This document shows, piece by piece, positions 34,480-43,278 of a DNA stretch of 64,000 nt. The notes beneath the pieces are model-generated. The model saw only the letters and a program-made list of their open reading frames with translations, was not told where the DNA came from and made no database searches. The first letter of the stretch is position 1. Every line of letters starts with the position of its first letter. Origin of the DNA: an uncultured Lachnospiraceae bacterium (GTDB lineage Bacteria > Bacillota > Clostridia > Lachnospirales > Lachnospiraceae); NCBI GenBank assembly GCA_910587085.1, contig CAJUMC010000003.1:55597-119596 (forward strand), written 5' to 3'. The position numbers and the translations under genes are program-made.

Positions 34480-35460
34480 TTACTCCTCCTCTCTTATTAT
34501 ATTTGTGAGCTTCACCGCATAGGCATCCGAAAAGGAGCCGGGCAATGCCCTGAATTTCCTTATGTTTCCGACATAGATATTCATCTCGTCGTCCACCTTC
34601 GAATTCAGCTTGATAATATCACCTTTTTGCATATTCAACAAATCATTTAATGAAATTGTACTTTTTCCCAGCACCGCACGAACCGGTATCCGCGCTCTCG
34701 AGATGGCAACCTCGATCACGTCCTTGTAGCTTCTGTCGTCCAGCGTCTGCATGGACGCGTACCAGTATTTCGTGTTCAGCTTATCAATCACTTCCTCGAC
34801 GCAGGTGTATGGAATACAGATATTCATCATACCCTCCACGGTACCGATCTTCACGTTCAGCGTGACGATGGCCGCCGTATCCGTCGGGGAAATAATCTGC
34901 GCAAACTGCGAGTTCGTCTCGATCCTCGTCAGACGCGGCGTCAGCTTTACAACATTCGCCCACGGCTCCGACATCAGATTGGTAACCACCGTAAATATCC
35001 GCTCGATAATAACAAGCTCAATCTCCGTGAAATCTCTCGACTTGTCGAGCGGATTTCCTTCCCCCCCAAGCATTCGATCCACGATCGCATAGCCAAGATT
35101 CTGTGCCAGTTCGATCACCACGCTGCCCTCGAGCGGAGAAAAATCTACGATTCCAAGCAGAACCGGATTGGAGAGCGCATTTGTAAACTCCTGGTAGATA
35201 ACCGCCTCGGAATTTATCACCTCCACCGACACATTCTTTCGCAGGTATGCCGGAAGATTTGTAGAAAACAGTCTTCCGAAATGCTCAAAAATATTTTCGA
35301 GCGTCCTCAAGTGCTCCTTCGAGAATTTGGAAGGACGTTCAAAATCATAATTCTTTACTGATTTTTCACCGCTGTCTTTAAACTCATCCGCATCCACCTC
35401 GCCGCTGCTGAGAGCGGCGAGCAGATTATCTATCTCGCTTTGTGATAAGACGTCGCCCAT
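34480..35460 (-). CDS. fliM: Flagellar motor switch protein FliM
   Basis: 326 aa. The N-terminal CheY-P-binding motif 'LSQSEIDNLLAAL' is followed by a CheC-like middle domain ('DRMLGGEG' conserved loop) and a C-terminal SpoA/FliN-like domain ('ARIPVRAVLGKSTISLNDLLNMQKGDIIKLN'). It forms the C-ring between FliG and FliY. The ATG follows AGAGG. It sits between fliL and fliY. Confidence 0.96.
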   Translation of the reverse strand: MGDVLSQSEIDNLLAALSSGEVDADEFKDSGEKSVKNYDFERPSKFSKEHLRTLENIFEHFGRLFSTNLPAYLRKNVSVEVINSEAVIYQEFTNALSNPVLLGIVDFSPLEGSVVIELAQNLGYAIVDRMLGGEGNPLDKSRDFTEIELVIIERIFTVVTNLMSEPWANVVKLTPRLTRIETNSQFAQIISPTDTAAIVTLNVKIGTVEGMMNICIPYTCVEEVIDKLNTKYWYASMQTLDDRSYKDVIEVAISRARIPVRAVLGKSTISLNDLLNMQKGDIIKLNSKVDDEMNIYVGNIRKFRALPGSFSDAYAVKLTNIIREEE

Positions 35461-35523
35461 CCTGTTACCTCTATTCTATAAATTATAGCCTCAGTGAAGC
35501 AGTTCAAGCTCCGTTCCGGCCGT

Positions 35524-36042
35524 CTACTGCATCATTGTGTAATTTCCCAAGACGACGTTGTAAATACACTCCGTGTCAAAGCTCTCTCTCAGATCCGCCA
35601 GAATCTCATCCTTAACAAGCTCCTTTGCCTCGTGGAAGCTCTCCGGCGTCAGAGAACCGATGCGGTTCTGGATGATCTCCTTGATCAGCTCCGCCTGCGG
35701 CTCGATCAGCGGCTGAATCTTCTTGTAATCCGGCGCTTTCTTGTTCAGAACGACGGTCGCCGTAACCTGCGCAAAATACTTTCTGCCGTCCTCGCCCGGT
35801 GCGAGGTTGATCGCCATATTCGTTCCGACAACAATGGATTCGAGGTCGGTCACCGGCACCTGCTCTTCCTTGTCTGCCGGAAGCGGCGACTTCAGCTCCA
35901 TATCAATCATCCCGCAGATTTTTGTGATCATCGTATTCATCTTTTTCGCATTCGGCATATAGACGAACAGCATCAGCGCGCTGAGCGTCAGATTTACAAG
36001 CGTTGCCGCAAGTATGATAACAGCCAGAATATTCTTTTTCAT
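35524..36042 (-). CDS. fliL: Flagellar basal body-associated protein FliL
   Basis: 172 aa. A single N-terminal membrane helix ('ILAVIILAATLVNLTLSALMLFVYM') is followed by the stomatin-like FliL domain ('VPVTDLESIVVGTNMAINLAP...YFAQVTATVVLN...LIKEIIQNRIGSLTPESFHEAKELVKDEILADL'). FliL forms rings around the stator and improves torque. It follows motB and precedes fliM. Confidence 0.9.
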   Translation of the reverse strand: MKKNILAVIILAATLVNLTLSALMLFVYMPNAKKMNTMITKICGMIDMELKSPLPADKEEQVPVTDLESIVVGTNMAINLAPGEDGRKYFAQVTATVVLNKKAPDYKKIQPLIEPQAELIKEIIQNRIGSLTPESFHEAKELVKDEILADLRESFDTECIYNVVLGNYTMMQ

Positions 36043-36112
36043 CCCTACAACTTTCTCCTTCCATAGAAATCTCTCGGGCTTCGAAATTCTCCGAGCCCCT
36101 CGAAGCCGGAAC

Positions 36113-36949
36113 CTAATCGGAATTCAGCGTGTTATAAATACGTATTTCAATACGCCGGTTCATATTCCTTCCTTCTGTCGTCGAATTATCCGCAATCGGC
36201 TCGTACTCCCCCATGCCGATGCACTCGATATCCGCCGGATCCAGTCCTTTTTTCTCCACCAGATAATCCGCCGCCGTGTTTGCACGGGCGCATGAAAGTT
36301 CACGGTTGCTTCCGTATCTGCTCCGCTTCGACACCGGAACATTATCCGTGTGCCCGATAATCGCGATCCGATAGCCCTTGTACTTCTTCAGGATATCACC
36401 AATCCGCGAAAAGACCGGCAGCGCGCTGCTTTGCAGTTCGGCACTGCCCGAAGCGTACAGCAGGCTTCCGCTGATCTCTATTGTGATGTATCTCCCGCTC
36501 GCATCGACACCGATCTCCATCTGATCGTCCAGATCGTATTTGCTGCTCATGCTGGAAATATCATCGTACATCTCCTCCGACTCCTCTTTGTTGGCCTGCT
36601 CCAGCTGCTCATGCAGATCCAGCACATCCTCGCCCGTCTGATCCGAGGTCTGTCCCATGTCGTTCGTGTACTCGTCCAGATCGTTCAGCTGCGAGACGCC
36701 GGTATTGATCAGCTGTCCCTCCCCGATCGAGGTCCGGCCGCCCGATAAAATACTCAGACGGTTCGCAAACGAACTCGCGAGCTCCTGAAACTTGGCCTCA
36801 TCCACGCTGGACATTGCAAACAGGAGAACGAAGAAGCAGAGAAGGAGATTCATGAGGTCGGAAAAGGTCGCCATCCAGGCCGGTGCGCCTGCCGCCTGTT
36901 CCTCCTGCTTCTGTTTCTTAGCCAACTTCCTCACCACCTTCATTCGCAT
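36113..36949 (-). CDS. motB: Flagellar stator protein MotB
   Basis: 278 aa. Cytoplasmic basic start; single membrane helix with the proton/ion-binding Asp31 in 'ATFSDLMNLLLCFFVLLFAMSS'; plug and linker (about 70-150); C-terminal OmpA-like peptidoglycan-binding domain 'IAIIGHTDNVPVS...LSCARANTAADYLVEK...NRRIEI'. It overlaps the motA 3' end by 32 bp, so translation is coupled. The hydrophilic ring around Asp31 cannot by itself tell H+ from Na+ use. A second ATG at residue 3 is possible. Confidence 0.95.
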   Translation of the reverse strand: MRMKVVRKLAKKQKQEEQAAGAPAWMATFSDLMNLLLCFFVLLFAMSSVDEAKFQELASSFANRLSILSGGRTSIGEGQLINTGVSQLNDLDEYTNDMGQTSDQTGEDVLDLHEQLEQANKEESEEMYDDISSMSSKYDLDDQMEIGVDASGRYITIEISGSLLYASGSAELQSSALPVFSRIGDILKKYKGYRIAIIGHTDNVPVSKRSRYGSNRELSCARANTAADYLVEKKGLDPADIECIGMGEYEPIADNSTTEGRNMNRRIEIRIYNTLNSD

Positions 36950-37727
36950 TGAGCTCCTCTCTCATGCCCGGAGTGAGGAACGATTTCAGTTTCTCTTCGA
37001 TGACGCGCGGATTCTCGCCAGCCTGGATTGACAGAAGGCCCTCAACCAGAATCTCTTTCTGCTTCATCTCCGAAGAATCGCTTGCCTTTAATTTATTTGC
37101 AACCGGAGTACATATCCAGTTTGCAAGCAGGGAACCATAAAGGGTAGTGATAAGCGCGATCGCCATGTTCGGTCCGACCGAAGCCATATCCTGCAGATCG
37201 GCCAGCATGTTGATGAGACCGATCAGAGTACCGATCATACCCCAGGCAGGACCGGATGCCGCGAGAGCCTCCCAGAAACCGATAATATCCTTGTGCCGCT
37301 CTCCGATGCACGAGAGCTCCGTCTCGAGGATGCTGCGCACCAGCTCCGGGTCCGTACCGTCCACGATCAGGAGCAGCCCCTTTTTCATGAAAGCGTCATC
37401 CATTCCGTTTGCCAGCTCCTCCAGCTGAAGAAGACCCTCTTTTCTAGCGACGTTCGACAGTTTGATGACTGTCTGGATCGTCTCGAGCTCATTGCTCACC
37501 TGAACCTTGAAAATCAGAGTGATGGATTTTAGTTTCCGGATAAATTCGGGAATACTCGCCTGCGTTACCATCATGCCCATGAACGCGCCGCCGAACGTAA
37601 TGAGCGCCGACTTCCAGTCAAGGAAGCCCTTGATTGCCGTAAACCCCTTTTCCGCCACGATACTGAAAACAACGAGAACCAGGGCTACAACCATACCAAC
37701 CAAAGATGCTATATCCATTTTTTTCAC
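36918..37727 (-). CDS. motA: Flagellar stator protein MotA
   Basis: 269 aa. Four membrane helices (about 8-25, 35-52, 150-172, 182-205). The cytoplasmic loop between helices 2 and 3 interacts with FliG; conserved 'GPAWGMIGTLIGLINML' and 'GPNMAIALITTLYGSLLANWI' in helices 3 and 4. MotA pentamers surround the MotB dimer and rotate on ion flow. Gene order flbD-motA-motB-fliL within the operon is typical of Clostridia rather than Bacillus, where motAB lies elsewhere. Confidence 0.95.
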   Translation of the reverse strand: MKKMDIASLVGMVVALVLVVFSIVAEKGFTAIKGFLDWKSALITFGGAFMGMMVTQASIPEFIRKLKSITLIFKVQVSNELETIQTVIKLSNVARKEGLLQLEELANGMDDAFMKKGLLLIVDGTDPELVRSILETELSCIGERHKDIIGFWEALAASGPAWGMIGTLIGLINMLADLQDMASVGPNMAIALITTLYGSLLANWICTPVANKLKASDSSEMKQKEILVEGLLSIQAGENPRVIEEKLKSFLTPGMREELNANEGGEEVG

Positions 37728-37749
37728 CTCAAGTCACTTTTCTCTGAAT

Positions 37750-37965
37750 TTATGTATCAGATGATTCATCATCATCTATTGTCTGATTTAATATCCGCTT
37801 TCTATATAATACTACTAAATTTTTCACCTTTTGTCTACTTTCTTTTACAAATATTTTTTTTCCAGTTGTCAGAGTAATCACTGTATCCGGAACTTCTTCA
37901 ATTGTTTCAATTAAATGTGCATTTACTGTTAATTTGCTCCCGTTCAGCCGGGTCAGCTCCACCAT
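37750..37965 (-). CDS. flbD: FlbD family protein
   Basis: 71 aa. 'ELTRLNGSKLTVNAHLIETIEEVPDTVITLTTGKKIFVKES' is the FlbD (DUF) pattern, the small protein found between flgE and motA or fliL in many Firmicutes. It is soluble and has no membrane segment. Its molecular role is not known; it is unrelated to the Caulobacter regulator of the same name. Ribosome site GGGAGGGGGTGGAGG is very strong. Confidence 0.88.
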   Translation of the reverse strand: MVELTRLNGSKLTVNAHLIETIEEVPDTVITLTTGKKIFVKESRQKVKNLVVLYRKRILNQTIDDDESSDT

Positions 37966-38015
37966 TCCTCCACCCCCTCCCGATTAAAAGGAAACGCTCC
38001 CACGCAACAAAATAC

Positions 38016-38043
38016 CCTGGCAGCATTTTTCAATGCTGCCAGG
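38016..38043 (-). terminator. Strong hairpin after flgE, probable attenuator or mRNA-processing site
   Basis: Perfect 12-bp stem CCTGGCAGCATT/AATGCTGCCAGG with a 4-base loop, 13 bp past the flgE stop and inside the fla operon. On the minus strand it is followed by GTATTTTGTT, a weak T-tract. This suggests partial termination or a stability element, not a full stop. Confidence 0.6.
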
Positions 38044-38056
38044 CTATCCGAAAAGG

Positions 38057-39502
38057 CTAGCGCTTCAGATTGATCAGCTCCTCCAGAATGGTATCCGATG
38101 TCGTAATAATCCGCGAATTCGCCTGAAAACCTCTCTGTGTTGTAATCATCTCCGTAAACTCGTTGGCCAGATCGACATTTGACATCTCCAGCACGCCGGT
38201 GTTGAATTTGCCGCCGGTGGAGGAGATATCCTTTCCGATTCCGTCGAACTCGCCGGAGTTCTGCGTTACCGCATACATATTATTTCCGATCGACTCGAGG
38301 CCTGCCGGGTTGGCAAATTTAGCCACCACAATCTGCCCGAGCAGAATCTGATCTCCGTTATCGTAAGTTCCGTAAATTTTTCCGATTTTGTCAATGGTGA
38401 TGCCGGACATGTTGCCGACCGGCTTGCCGGCGCCGGCTCCCTTCGCGATATCCCCCTTTACGCCCTCAAGGTTGGTGGTGCCGCTCTGCGAAAACATGGT
38501 AAGCTTTGAAAAATCAACGTCGATCGGCACAAACGGTCCTCCGTCGCTGACAAGGTTGAAGTTTACCGAAGTACCGCCCTCTTCCTCGCCGACCTGTACA
38601 AAGCGTCCGGAGGAAGCATTGAACTCAAGCGGAACGCCGTCCATCTCAATTGTAACCTCGCCGGTCTCCTCGTTCACCTCCGCCTCGTAGTCCGAACCGC
38701 CGAAGCTGACGCTTGTAATGGTGGAAGGTCCGTAGGTAATCGTTCCGTCCTCCTCAACGGTCTTGCTCACAAATACAGATTCGCCCTTCTCGTTGAAGAC
38801 ATTCGAAACGGTGACGGAATAGACATTTGTCTCCTCCGGGTCCTCGTTCTGCTTCACATTCAGAGCTGCCGTGTAAAGATTTCCGAGATTATCATAAAAC
38901 TGGATGTTTGCCAGGCGGCCGTCGGCCTCAAAAGCGATCTGCGTATCGTTCTGGTCAATATTTCCCTTCAGATACACATTCGTTGTCGCCTCCGGCTCGG
39001 AAAACAGATTATCCGGCGCCATAACGCGCAGCGCGGATACATTGTCCGACTTGCACGAACTCGGATCGTCCGGACTCACCTGCCAGCCCATCACAAGCGC
39101 GCCAGACGGCGTACAGAGATTTCCGTTCGCGTCCACGTTGAACGAACCCGCCTTGGTAAAGTAATTGGATCCGTTGCTGTTTACGACGAAAAAGCTGTCA
39201 CCCTCAATCATCAGGTCGGACCAGCCGTCCGTTCTCTGCGAACCGCCGGTGCCGGTGATCTTCGTCGTGATCGAAGCCACATTGGCGCCGAGACCGATCT
39301 GCATGGCGTTGATGCCGGCCGCGCCGGTCGTGGCATTCGGGCCGGTTGCAGCGCTTGTTGTCTGGTAGAGAATATCCGAGAACGTTACGGAGCTGCGCTT
39401 GAAGCCGACCGTATTTACGTTAGCGATATTATTACCGATAACATCCATCTTTGTCTGGTGTACTCTCAGTCCGGAAACTCCGGAATACAATGCTCTCATC
39501 AT
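38057..39502 (-). CDS. flgE: Flagellar hook protein FlgE
   Basis: 481 aa. The N-terminal rod/hook signature 'MMRALYSGVSGLRVHQTKMDVIGNNIANVNTVGFK' is followed by D1/D2 domains in the middle ('NVYLKGNIDQNDTQ', 'VTIEMDGVPLEFN'). The C-terminal 'VDLANEFTEMITTQRGFQANSRIITTSDTILEELINLKR' completes the family ends. Size is that of a full hook protein rather than FlgG. It follows flgD and the TIGR02530 protein, the standard hook cluster. It carries the strong 3' hairpin described at 38016-38043. Confidence 0.95.
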   Translation of the reverse strand: MMRALYSGVSGLRVHQTKMDVIGNNIANVNTVGFKRSSVTFSDILYQTTSAATGPNATTGAAGINAMQIGLGANVASITTKITGTGGSQRTDGWSDLMIEGDSFFVVNSNGSNYFTKAGSFNVDANGNLCTPSGALVMGWQVSPDDPSSCKSDNVSALRVMAPDNLFSEPEATTNVYLKGNIDQNDTQIAFEADGRLANIQFYDNLGNLYTAALNVKQNEDPEETNVYSVTVSNVFNEKGESVFVSKTVEEDGTITYGPSTITSVSFGGSDYEAEVNEETGEVTIEMDGVPLEFNASSGRFVQVGEEEGGTSVNFNLVSDGGPFVPIDVDFSKLTMFSQSGTTNLEGVKGDIAKGAGAGKPVGNMSGITIDKIGKIYGTYDNGDQILLGQIVVAKFANPAGLESIGNNMYAVTQNSGEFDGIGKDISSTGGKFNTGVLEMSNVDLANEFTEMITTQRGFQANSRIITTSDTILEELINLKR

Positions 39503-39592
39503 AATTAAATGACCTCCTGATGTGTTCTCCGGCTTCTGTCATTCAGCCGGAGCCGCCCCCTTTCTTCAGGTCCGGCGGCATACTCACAATTC

Positions 39593-39985
39593 CTAGCTAA
39601 TCACTGCTCCATCAATGTTCGTAAAAATCCGATCCTCGCCGCCCGCCACCGCGGTCACAACGATGTTGCTCTTCGTATTTACGATAAACGCATAATCATC
39701 GACCATGACAAGCGACTCGACGATCCCTTTCTCCGAGGCCCTGGCAGCTCCTGCCTCCAGGCGTCTCACCTGCTCGTTCGAAAGAGCGATGCTCCTGCTC
39801 GCCAGCCTTTCATTCGCATGCCGGGAAAAACGAAGCGCCGTATCCCCCGCCTGCGCTCTCTGCTCGAGAATCTGTGCAAACGACGCACCTTTTGCGTCTC
39901 CTGCCGCATTCTTCGGGCTTTTCGGCTGCGCCAGCCGGCTTCTCATTTGTTCGATGGAGGAAAAACCGTTCTTGATCTGATTCAG
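39593..39985 (-). CDS. Flagellar operon protein, TIGR02530 family, probable CTG start
   Basis: 130 aa from the proposed start. 'RFSRHANERLASRSIALSNEQVRRLEAGAARASEKGIVESLVMVDDYAFIVNTKSNIVVTAV' is the TIGR02530 pattern, the conserved small protein between flgD and flgE, of unknown function. The only ATG (39946) has no ribosome site. An in-frame CTG at 39985 sits 7 to 8 bases after AAGGAGG and gives 'LNQIKNGFSSIEQ', which looks like the usual N-terminus of this family (MNQIK...). The coding frame is secure; the start codon is an inference. Confidence 0.85.
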   Translation of the reverse strand: MNQIKNGFSSIEQMRSRLAQPKSPKNAAGDAKGASFAQILEQRAQAGDTALRFSRHANERLASRSIALSNEQVRRLEAGAARASEKGIVESLVMVDDYAFIVNTKSNIVVTAVAGGEDRIFTNIDGAVIS

Positions 39986-40038
39986 AAAAATCCCTCCTTA
40001 CAGGCGCGGCTCCTGCGGCCTTTCACCGCCCCGCGCAG

Positions 40039-40860
40039 TTATGCCTTCGGTTTGACTTCATCCTCCGGCTTCTGATCGGTTTCGTCCTTGTCCCCTTCTT
40101 TGTCATCCTCCTCTGCAGGCGGCACCTCGGAATTCACTACCGTTACGGCAATCTTATCTTCAACGGTCGTATAATCGTCGTCATTGAATACCACCGCCAC
40201 TGCATAGGAGCCGTTCGGAAGCTCCTTGAACGCTTCGCCGAAAATAGTCAGCCGGTTGCCGTCCAGCTTGTAATGATCCTTCGGAACAACCTTGTTGTTT
40301 ATAACGAGCGCTACTTCTTTGGCCTGATAATCTCCCTCTCCCATAAAGAGATTTACCTGGAACATTCCCGGTTCCTTCGCATCGTAAGTAAACTTGTAGC
40401 TCTCGGTAACTCCCGGCAAGCATACCTTCTCGACATAGCTTTCATCCAGAACGGCGTACAGATCCTCAATATCGTAGAGCTCTCCGCCGACATAGAGCTT
40501 GACGCTTCCGCCGGATGCGTTTACATACTGCACCTTTCCGGTAATCTGCTTTTCTCTGCCCGTCTCGTCCTCGACATTTAAAATAACATCCTTGCCGATC
40601 AGCGAGAACGCCTGCGATTTCTCGTAGGTCGCATTCAGGTTCTGCAGCTGCTCCAGCTGCGAGAAGGTCGCCAGCTGCGCCACAAACTCCGTGTCATTCT
40701 GGGGATTGAGCGGGTCCTGATTCTTCATCTGACAGACCAGAAGCTGCAGGAATGCATCCTTGCCGAGCTCCGAGGTTCCCTTCCTGTCCTTGTCAGTCGT
40801 CGTGATGGCGTTGTTTGCATCCTGCAGAACGCCGTTGACCACCTGTCCTACATTTGCCAT
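40039..40860 (-). CDS. flgD: Flagellar hook cap/assembly protein FlgD
   Basis: 273 aa from ATG 40860. The N-terminal signature 'LGKDAFLQLLVCQMKNQDPLNPQNDTEFVAQLATFSQLEQLQNL' is followed by tudor-like and Ig-like parts ('GMFQVNLFMGEG', 'NGSYAVAVVFND') and a lysine/glutamate-rich tail. FlgD caps the growing hook and is lost from the mature hook. An alternative ATG at 40872 has GGAGG upstream; the short leader is shared with the ABC ATPase start region (see findings). Confidence 0.94.
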   Translation of the reverse strand: MANVGQVVNGVLQDANNAITTTDKDRKGTSELGKDAFLQLLVCQMKNQDPLNPQNDTEFVAQLATFSQLEQLQNLNATYEKSQAFSLIGKDVILNVEDETGREKQITGKVQYVNASGGSVKLYVGGELYDIEDLYAVLDESYVEKVCLPGVTESYKFTYDAKEPGMFQVNLFMGEGDYQAKEVALVINNKVVPKDHYKLDGNRLTIFGEAFKELPNGSYAVAVVFNDDDYTTVEDKIAVTVVNSEVPPAEEDDKEGDKDETDQKPEDEVKPKA

Positions 40861-40903
40861 ATTTCCTCTCATTCTGCCGCCTCCGCGGCCAATGTCCGCT
40901 TAT

Positions 40904-42349
40904 TTATGCGGTATAATCCACCTGGCTGCCGCTCGCTTCCGGAATTCCCGCCGGCATGCTCTCCGGCCCGGATATGCCCTCCGGCGCATTCGACTCTTCC
41001 GTCACAAAGCTCCTGCGGCCCTGTCTGCGTCCTCCCTGCGGCTGTCCTCCAGCCGCCTGGTCGCTCTGTGCAAAGCCGAATTCCGAAACCGTTACCTCAA
41101 TGGCGTCAACCTTCAGTCCCTGTTTTTCCAGATTTTCCCGAAGCGTCACAAGCTGGCTCTCAATCGCCTGTCTTGCAATTTCCGTCTGCGCCGTAAAACG
41201 CGCGGTCATTGCGCCGTGCTGAGATACGATGTTCAGATTTACCTTGCCGAGGCTCTCCGGCGTCAGTGTGATTTCCATCGACGTTCTGGCCGGGCTTACA
41301 ACTACACGCACTTTTTCCAGCAGCTGATCTGCGATTTCGCGAAGCTGCGCTGCCGGATCCATACGGACAAACGTTGCCTCCGCATCCGTCTCCCGAACGG
41401 AATCCGCCATGAAATTCAGAAATTGCTCCGCCTGCGTCTGCGTCCCTTCTCCCGGCTGTGCGTCACTCTGCTGCGTGCCCTCCCGGCGCGCGCTTACCTG
41501 ACCGTCCTGCGTCTCCCGGACCGCCTCAAAACGGAATGTGCCTTCCTCCGGCTTCGGCCCGGCATCCTCTCCGGTCTCCTGCAGCGGTTCTTTTCCTGTG
41601 CTCCGCACGTTCTTCTCTGTGTCCGCACCGGATTTTATTTCCGCTTCCGCCGACGGCATTCCCTCCATCAGCTGCGCAAATTCCTCCGTTCCGACGAGCT
41701 CGTTCAGCCTCTCCGGCGTTATTTCCGCCTCGTCAAGAATCCCCTGAACCTGTTTTAAAAGGCCGGACAGCTTTCCGGACAGCTCCCCGTCCGTCAGCAG
41801 AACCGAGAACTCCGTCTCGCCCGCCGCCGCCAGCGTCAGCTGTGTCAGCTGCTGCGCGTTCGTCAGATCGACCATCGTCATTCCGAGCTGCTCCATCAGG
41901 CCGACAAGCTCTTCGAGACTCAGTCCGAGCGCCTTGGCAACTGCCTTCCTAATATCCTCCAGCACCTTTGCGGCCACCTCGCACTCCGCTTCCATGCCCT
42001 CTGCCGCCGCTGCTTCCTCCATTTCCGCAGCCTCGGCTTCCCCGGGCAGTTTCGCTTCCGCGGTGCTCTCGGCGCCTTCCGCCTTCGTTCCAGACGTCTG
42101 CATCCCCTCGGCTTTTGTTCCCTGCGCCTGTGCTCCGTCGGCCTTTGTTCCGGCCTCCACAGCCCGGCTCTGCTCCGTCCTCCCGGACGGCACCGTCTTT
42201 GAGCCGCCCGGCTGCCTTGCGTTCTGCGACGTCAGATTCGCCGTAATCATATCGGCAAAGGACCCTCCGCCGGACGCCTTTGCGCCAGTTTTCGGCCGCT
42301 GGCCGACTGCGGCTGCACCGGAAAGAGCATTTACCCCTGTCGTTGTCAT
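40904..42349 (-). CDS. fliK: Flagellar hook-length control protein FliK
   Basis: 481 aa. The N-terminal about 170 residues are disordered and Ala/Glu/Gly/Thr-rich with repeats such as 'GTKADGAQAQGTKAEGMQTSGTKAEG'. The C-terminal Flg_hook domain 'EITLTPESLGKVNLNIVSQHGAMTARFTAQTEIARQAIESQL' is well conserved. FliK is exported during hook growth and its length sets hook length before it triggers FlhB switching. Start MTTTGVNALSG at 42349 has AAGGAGG 6 bases away. Position between a MotE-like gene and flgD is standard. Confidence 0.92.
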   Translation of the reverse strand: MTTTGVNALSGAAAVGQRPKTGAKASGGGSFADMITANLTSQNARQPGGSKTVPSGRTEQSRAVEAGTKADGAQAQGTKAEGMQTSGTKAEGAESTAEAKLPGEAEAAEMEEAAAAEGMEAECEVAAKVLEDIRKAVAKALGLSLEELVGLMEQLGMTMVDLTNAQQLTQLTLAAAGETEFSVLLTDGELSGKLSGLLKQVQGILDEAEITPERLNELVGTEEFAQLMEGMPSAEAEIKSGADTEKNVRSTGKEPLQETGEDAGPKPEEGTFRFEAVRETQDGQVSARREGTQQSDAQPGEGTQTQAEQFLNFMADSVRETDAEATFVRMDPAAQLREIADQLLEKVRVVVSPARTSMEITLTPESLGKVNLNIVSQHGAMTARFTAQTEIARQAIESQLVTLRENLEKQGLKVDAIEVTVSEFGFAQSDQAAGGQPQGGRRQGRRSFVTEESNAPEGISGPESMPAGIPEASGSQVDYTA

Positions 42350-42474
42350 CCGCATCCTCCTTTCCTGAAGATAGTATCTATGTAAACCGGAAAACCGGCT
42401 CACACCGTTTCAGCACGCCGTCCGTACAGCCGGCGCCCGTTTATATATCGGCATTTCCGAATGATAAGCCCACG

Positions 42475-43269
42475 TCACGGCACGGACATCTGCGCCATAA
42501 TCTCATCCAGCTTCTCCGCGTTCATATCTGCGATCTTCTGCATTATATGAGCCGCATAGAGCGAATCCATCTTTTCCATAATAGCCGCACTGTCCGCCAC
42601 CTTCATGCAGAGCAGATACTGCGCCACAAGCTCCATGCTCGCATTCATCTCTTCAAGTATTTTGGCGGCATTTCCCGGCTTCATCGACGACAGCCGCTTC
42701 GCCTCCGTCTGGATCGCCTGGTCATACTGCTGTTTCTCTATTACCTGCCGGTAGATCTCCTCTGCCGTCACAGGATAAATGGCCTCATAAAATTTTGCAT
42801 AATAATCAATTTCCGGTGCCTTCGGGTTAAATACGACATTCCGGTCAAATTCCCTTTTCAGGCGGGCAAATTCCTCCTGCTCCTCCTCGAAGGTCCGCAG
42901 CCTCTCGTTTTCCGCCTCCAGGGACGAAATCTGCCTCGCCTGCCTGGAGTTTTCAGAGGTCAGTTCGTCTTCCCGGCGCTCCAGCTCCTTTATTCTCTTC
43001 ACCGCTTCTTCCATATCCCGGTACGGATAATTCTCCTCCCAGGCAAGCTGCTCATCCGACACGCTCGGGAGCAGATATTTCAGCACCGGAACACCCTTCA
43101 GCATCGGCCGCAGGCTCGTGCCGAGATTTCCGACGTCCATCTTTATTAAAAAGCCAAAGGTCACAAGCCAGATCACGAGAAGAAGCACTACGATAAGAAT
43201 GGAGAGAAGTTTTCCCCCGCCCTTCCGGTTCTCCTCCTGATTGTCGCCCCTATTCTTTTTCCTCGGCAT
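42475..43269 (-). CDS. MotE-like membrane protein with MgtE N-terminal-like domain
   Basis: 264 aa. A lysine-rich start and one membrane helix ('LLSILIVVLLLVIWLVTFGFLI') are followed by a coiled coil (about 75-130) and a C-terminal helical domain 'SMKPGNAAKILEEMNASMELVAQYLLCMKVADSAAIMEKMD...AAHIMQKIADM', the MgtE_N-type superhelix. Proteins of this type between fliJ and fliK are called MotE, a chaperone for MotC in rhizobia, or YlxF in Bacillus. The precise role here is open, but localisation at the export apparatus or stator is likely. RBS AGGAGG is good. Confidence 0.85.
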   Translation of the reverse strand: MPRKKNRGDNQEENRKGGGKLLSILIVVLLLVIWLVTFGFLIKMDVGNLGTSLRPMLKGVPVLKYLLPSVSDEQLAWEENYPYRDMEEAVKRIKELERREDELTSENSRQARQISSLEAENERLRTFEEEQEEFARLKREFDRNVVFNPKAPEIDYYAKFYEAIYPVTAEEIYRQVIEKQQYDQAIQTEAKRLSSMKPGNAAKILEEMNASMELVAQYLLCMKVADSAAIMEKMDSLYAAHIMQKIADMNAEKLDEIMAQMSVP

Positions 43270-43278
43270 GTTTACCTC

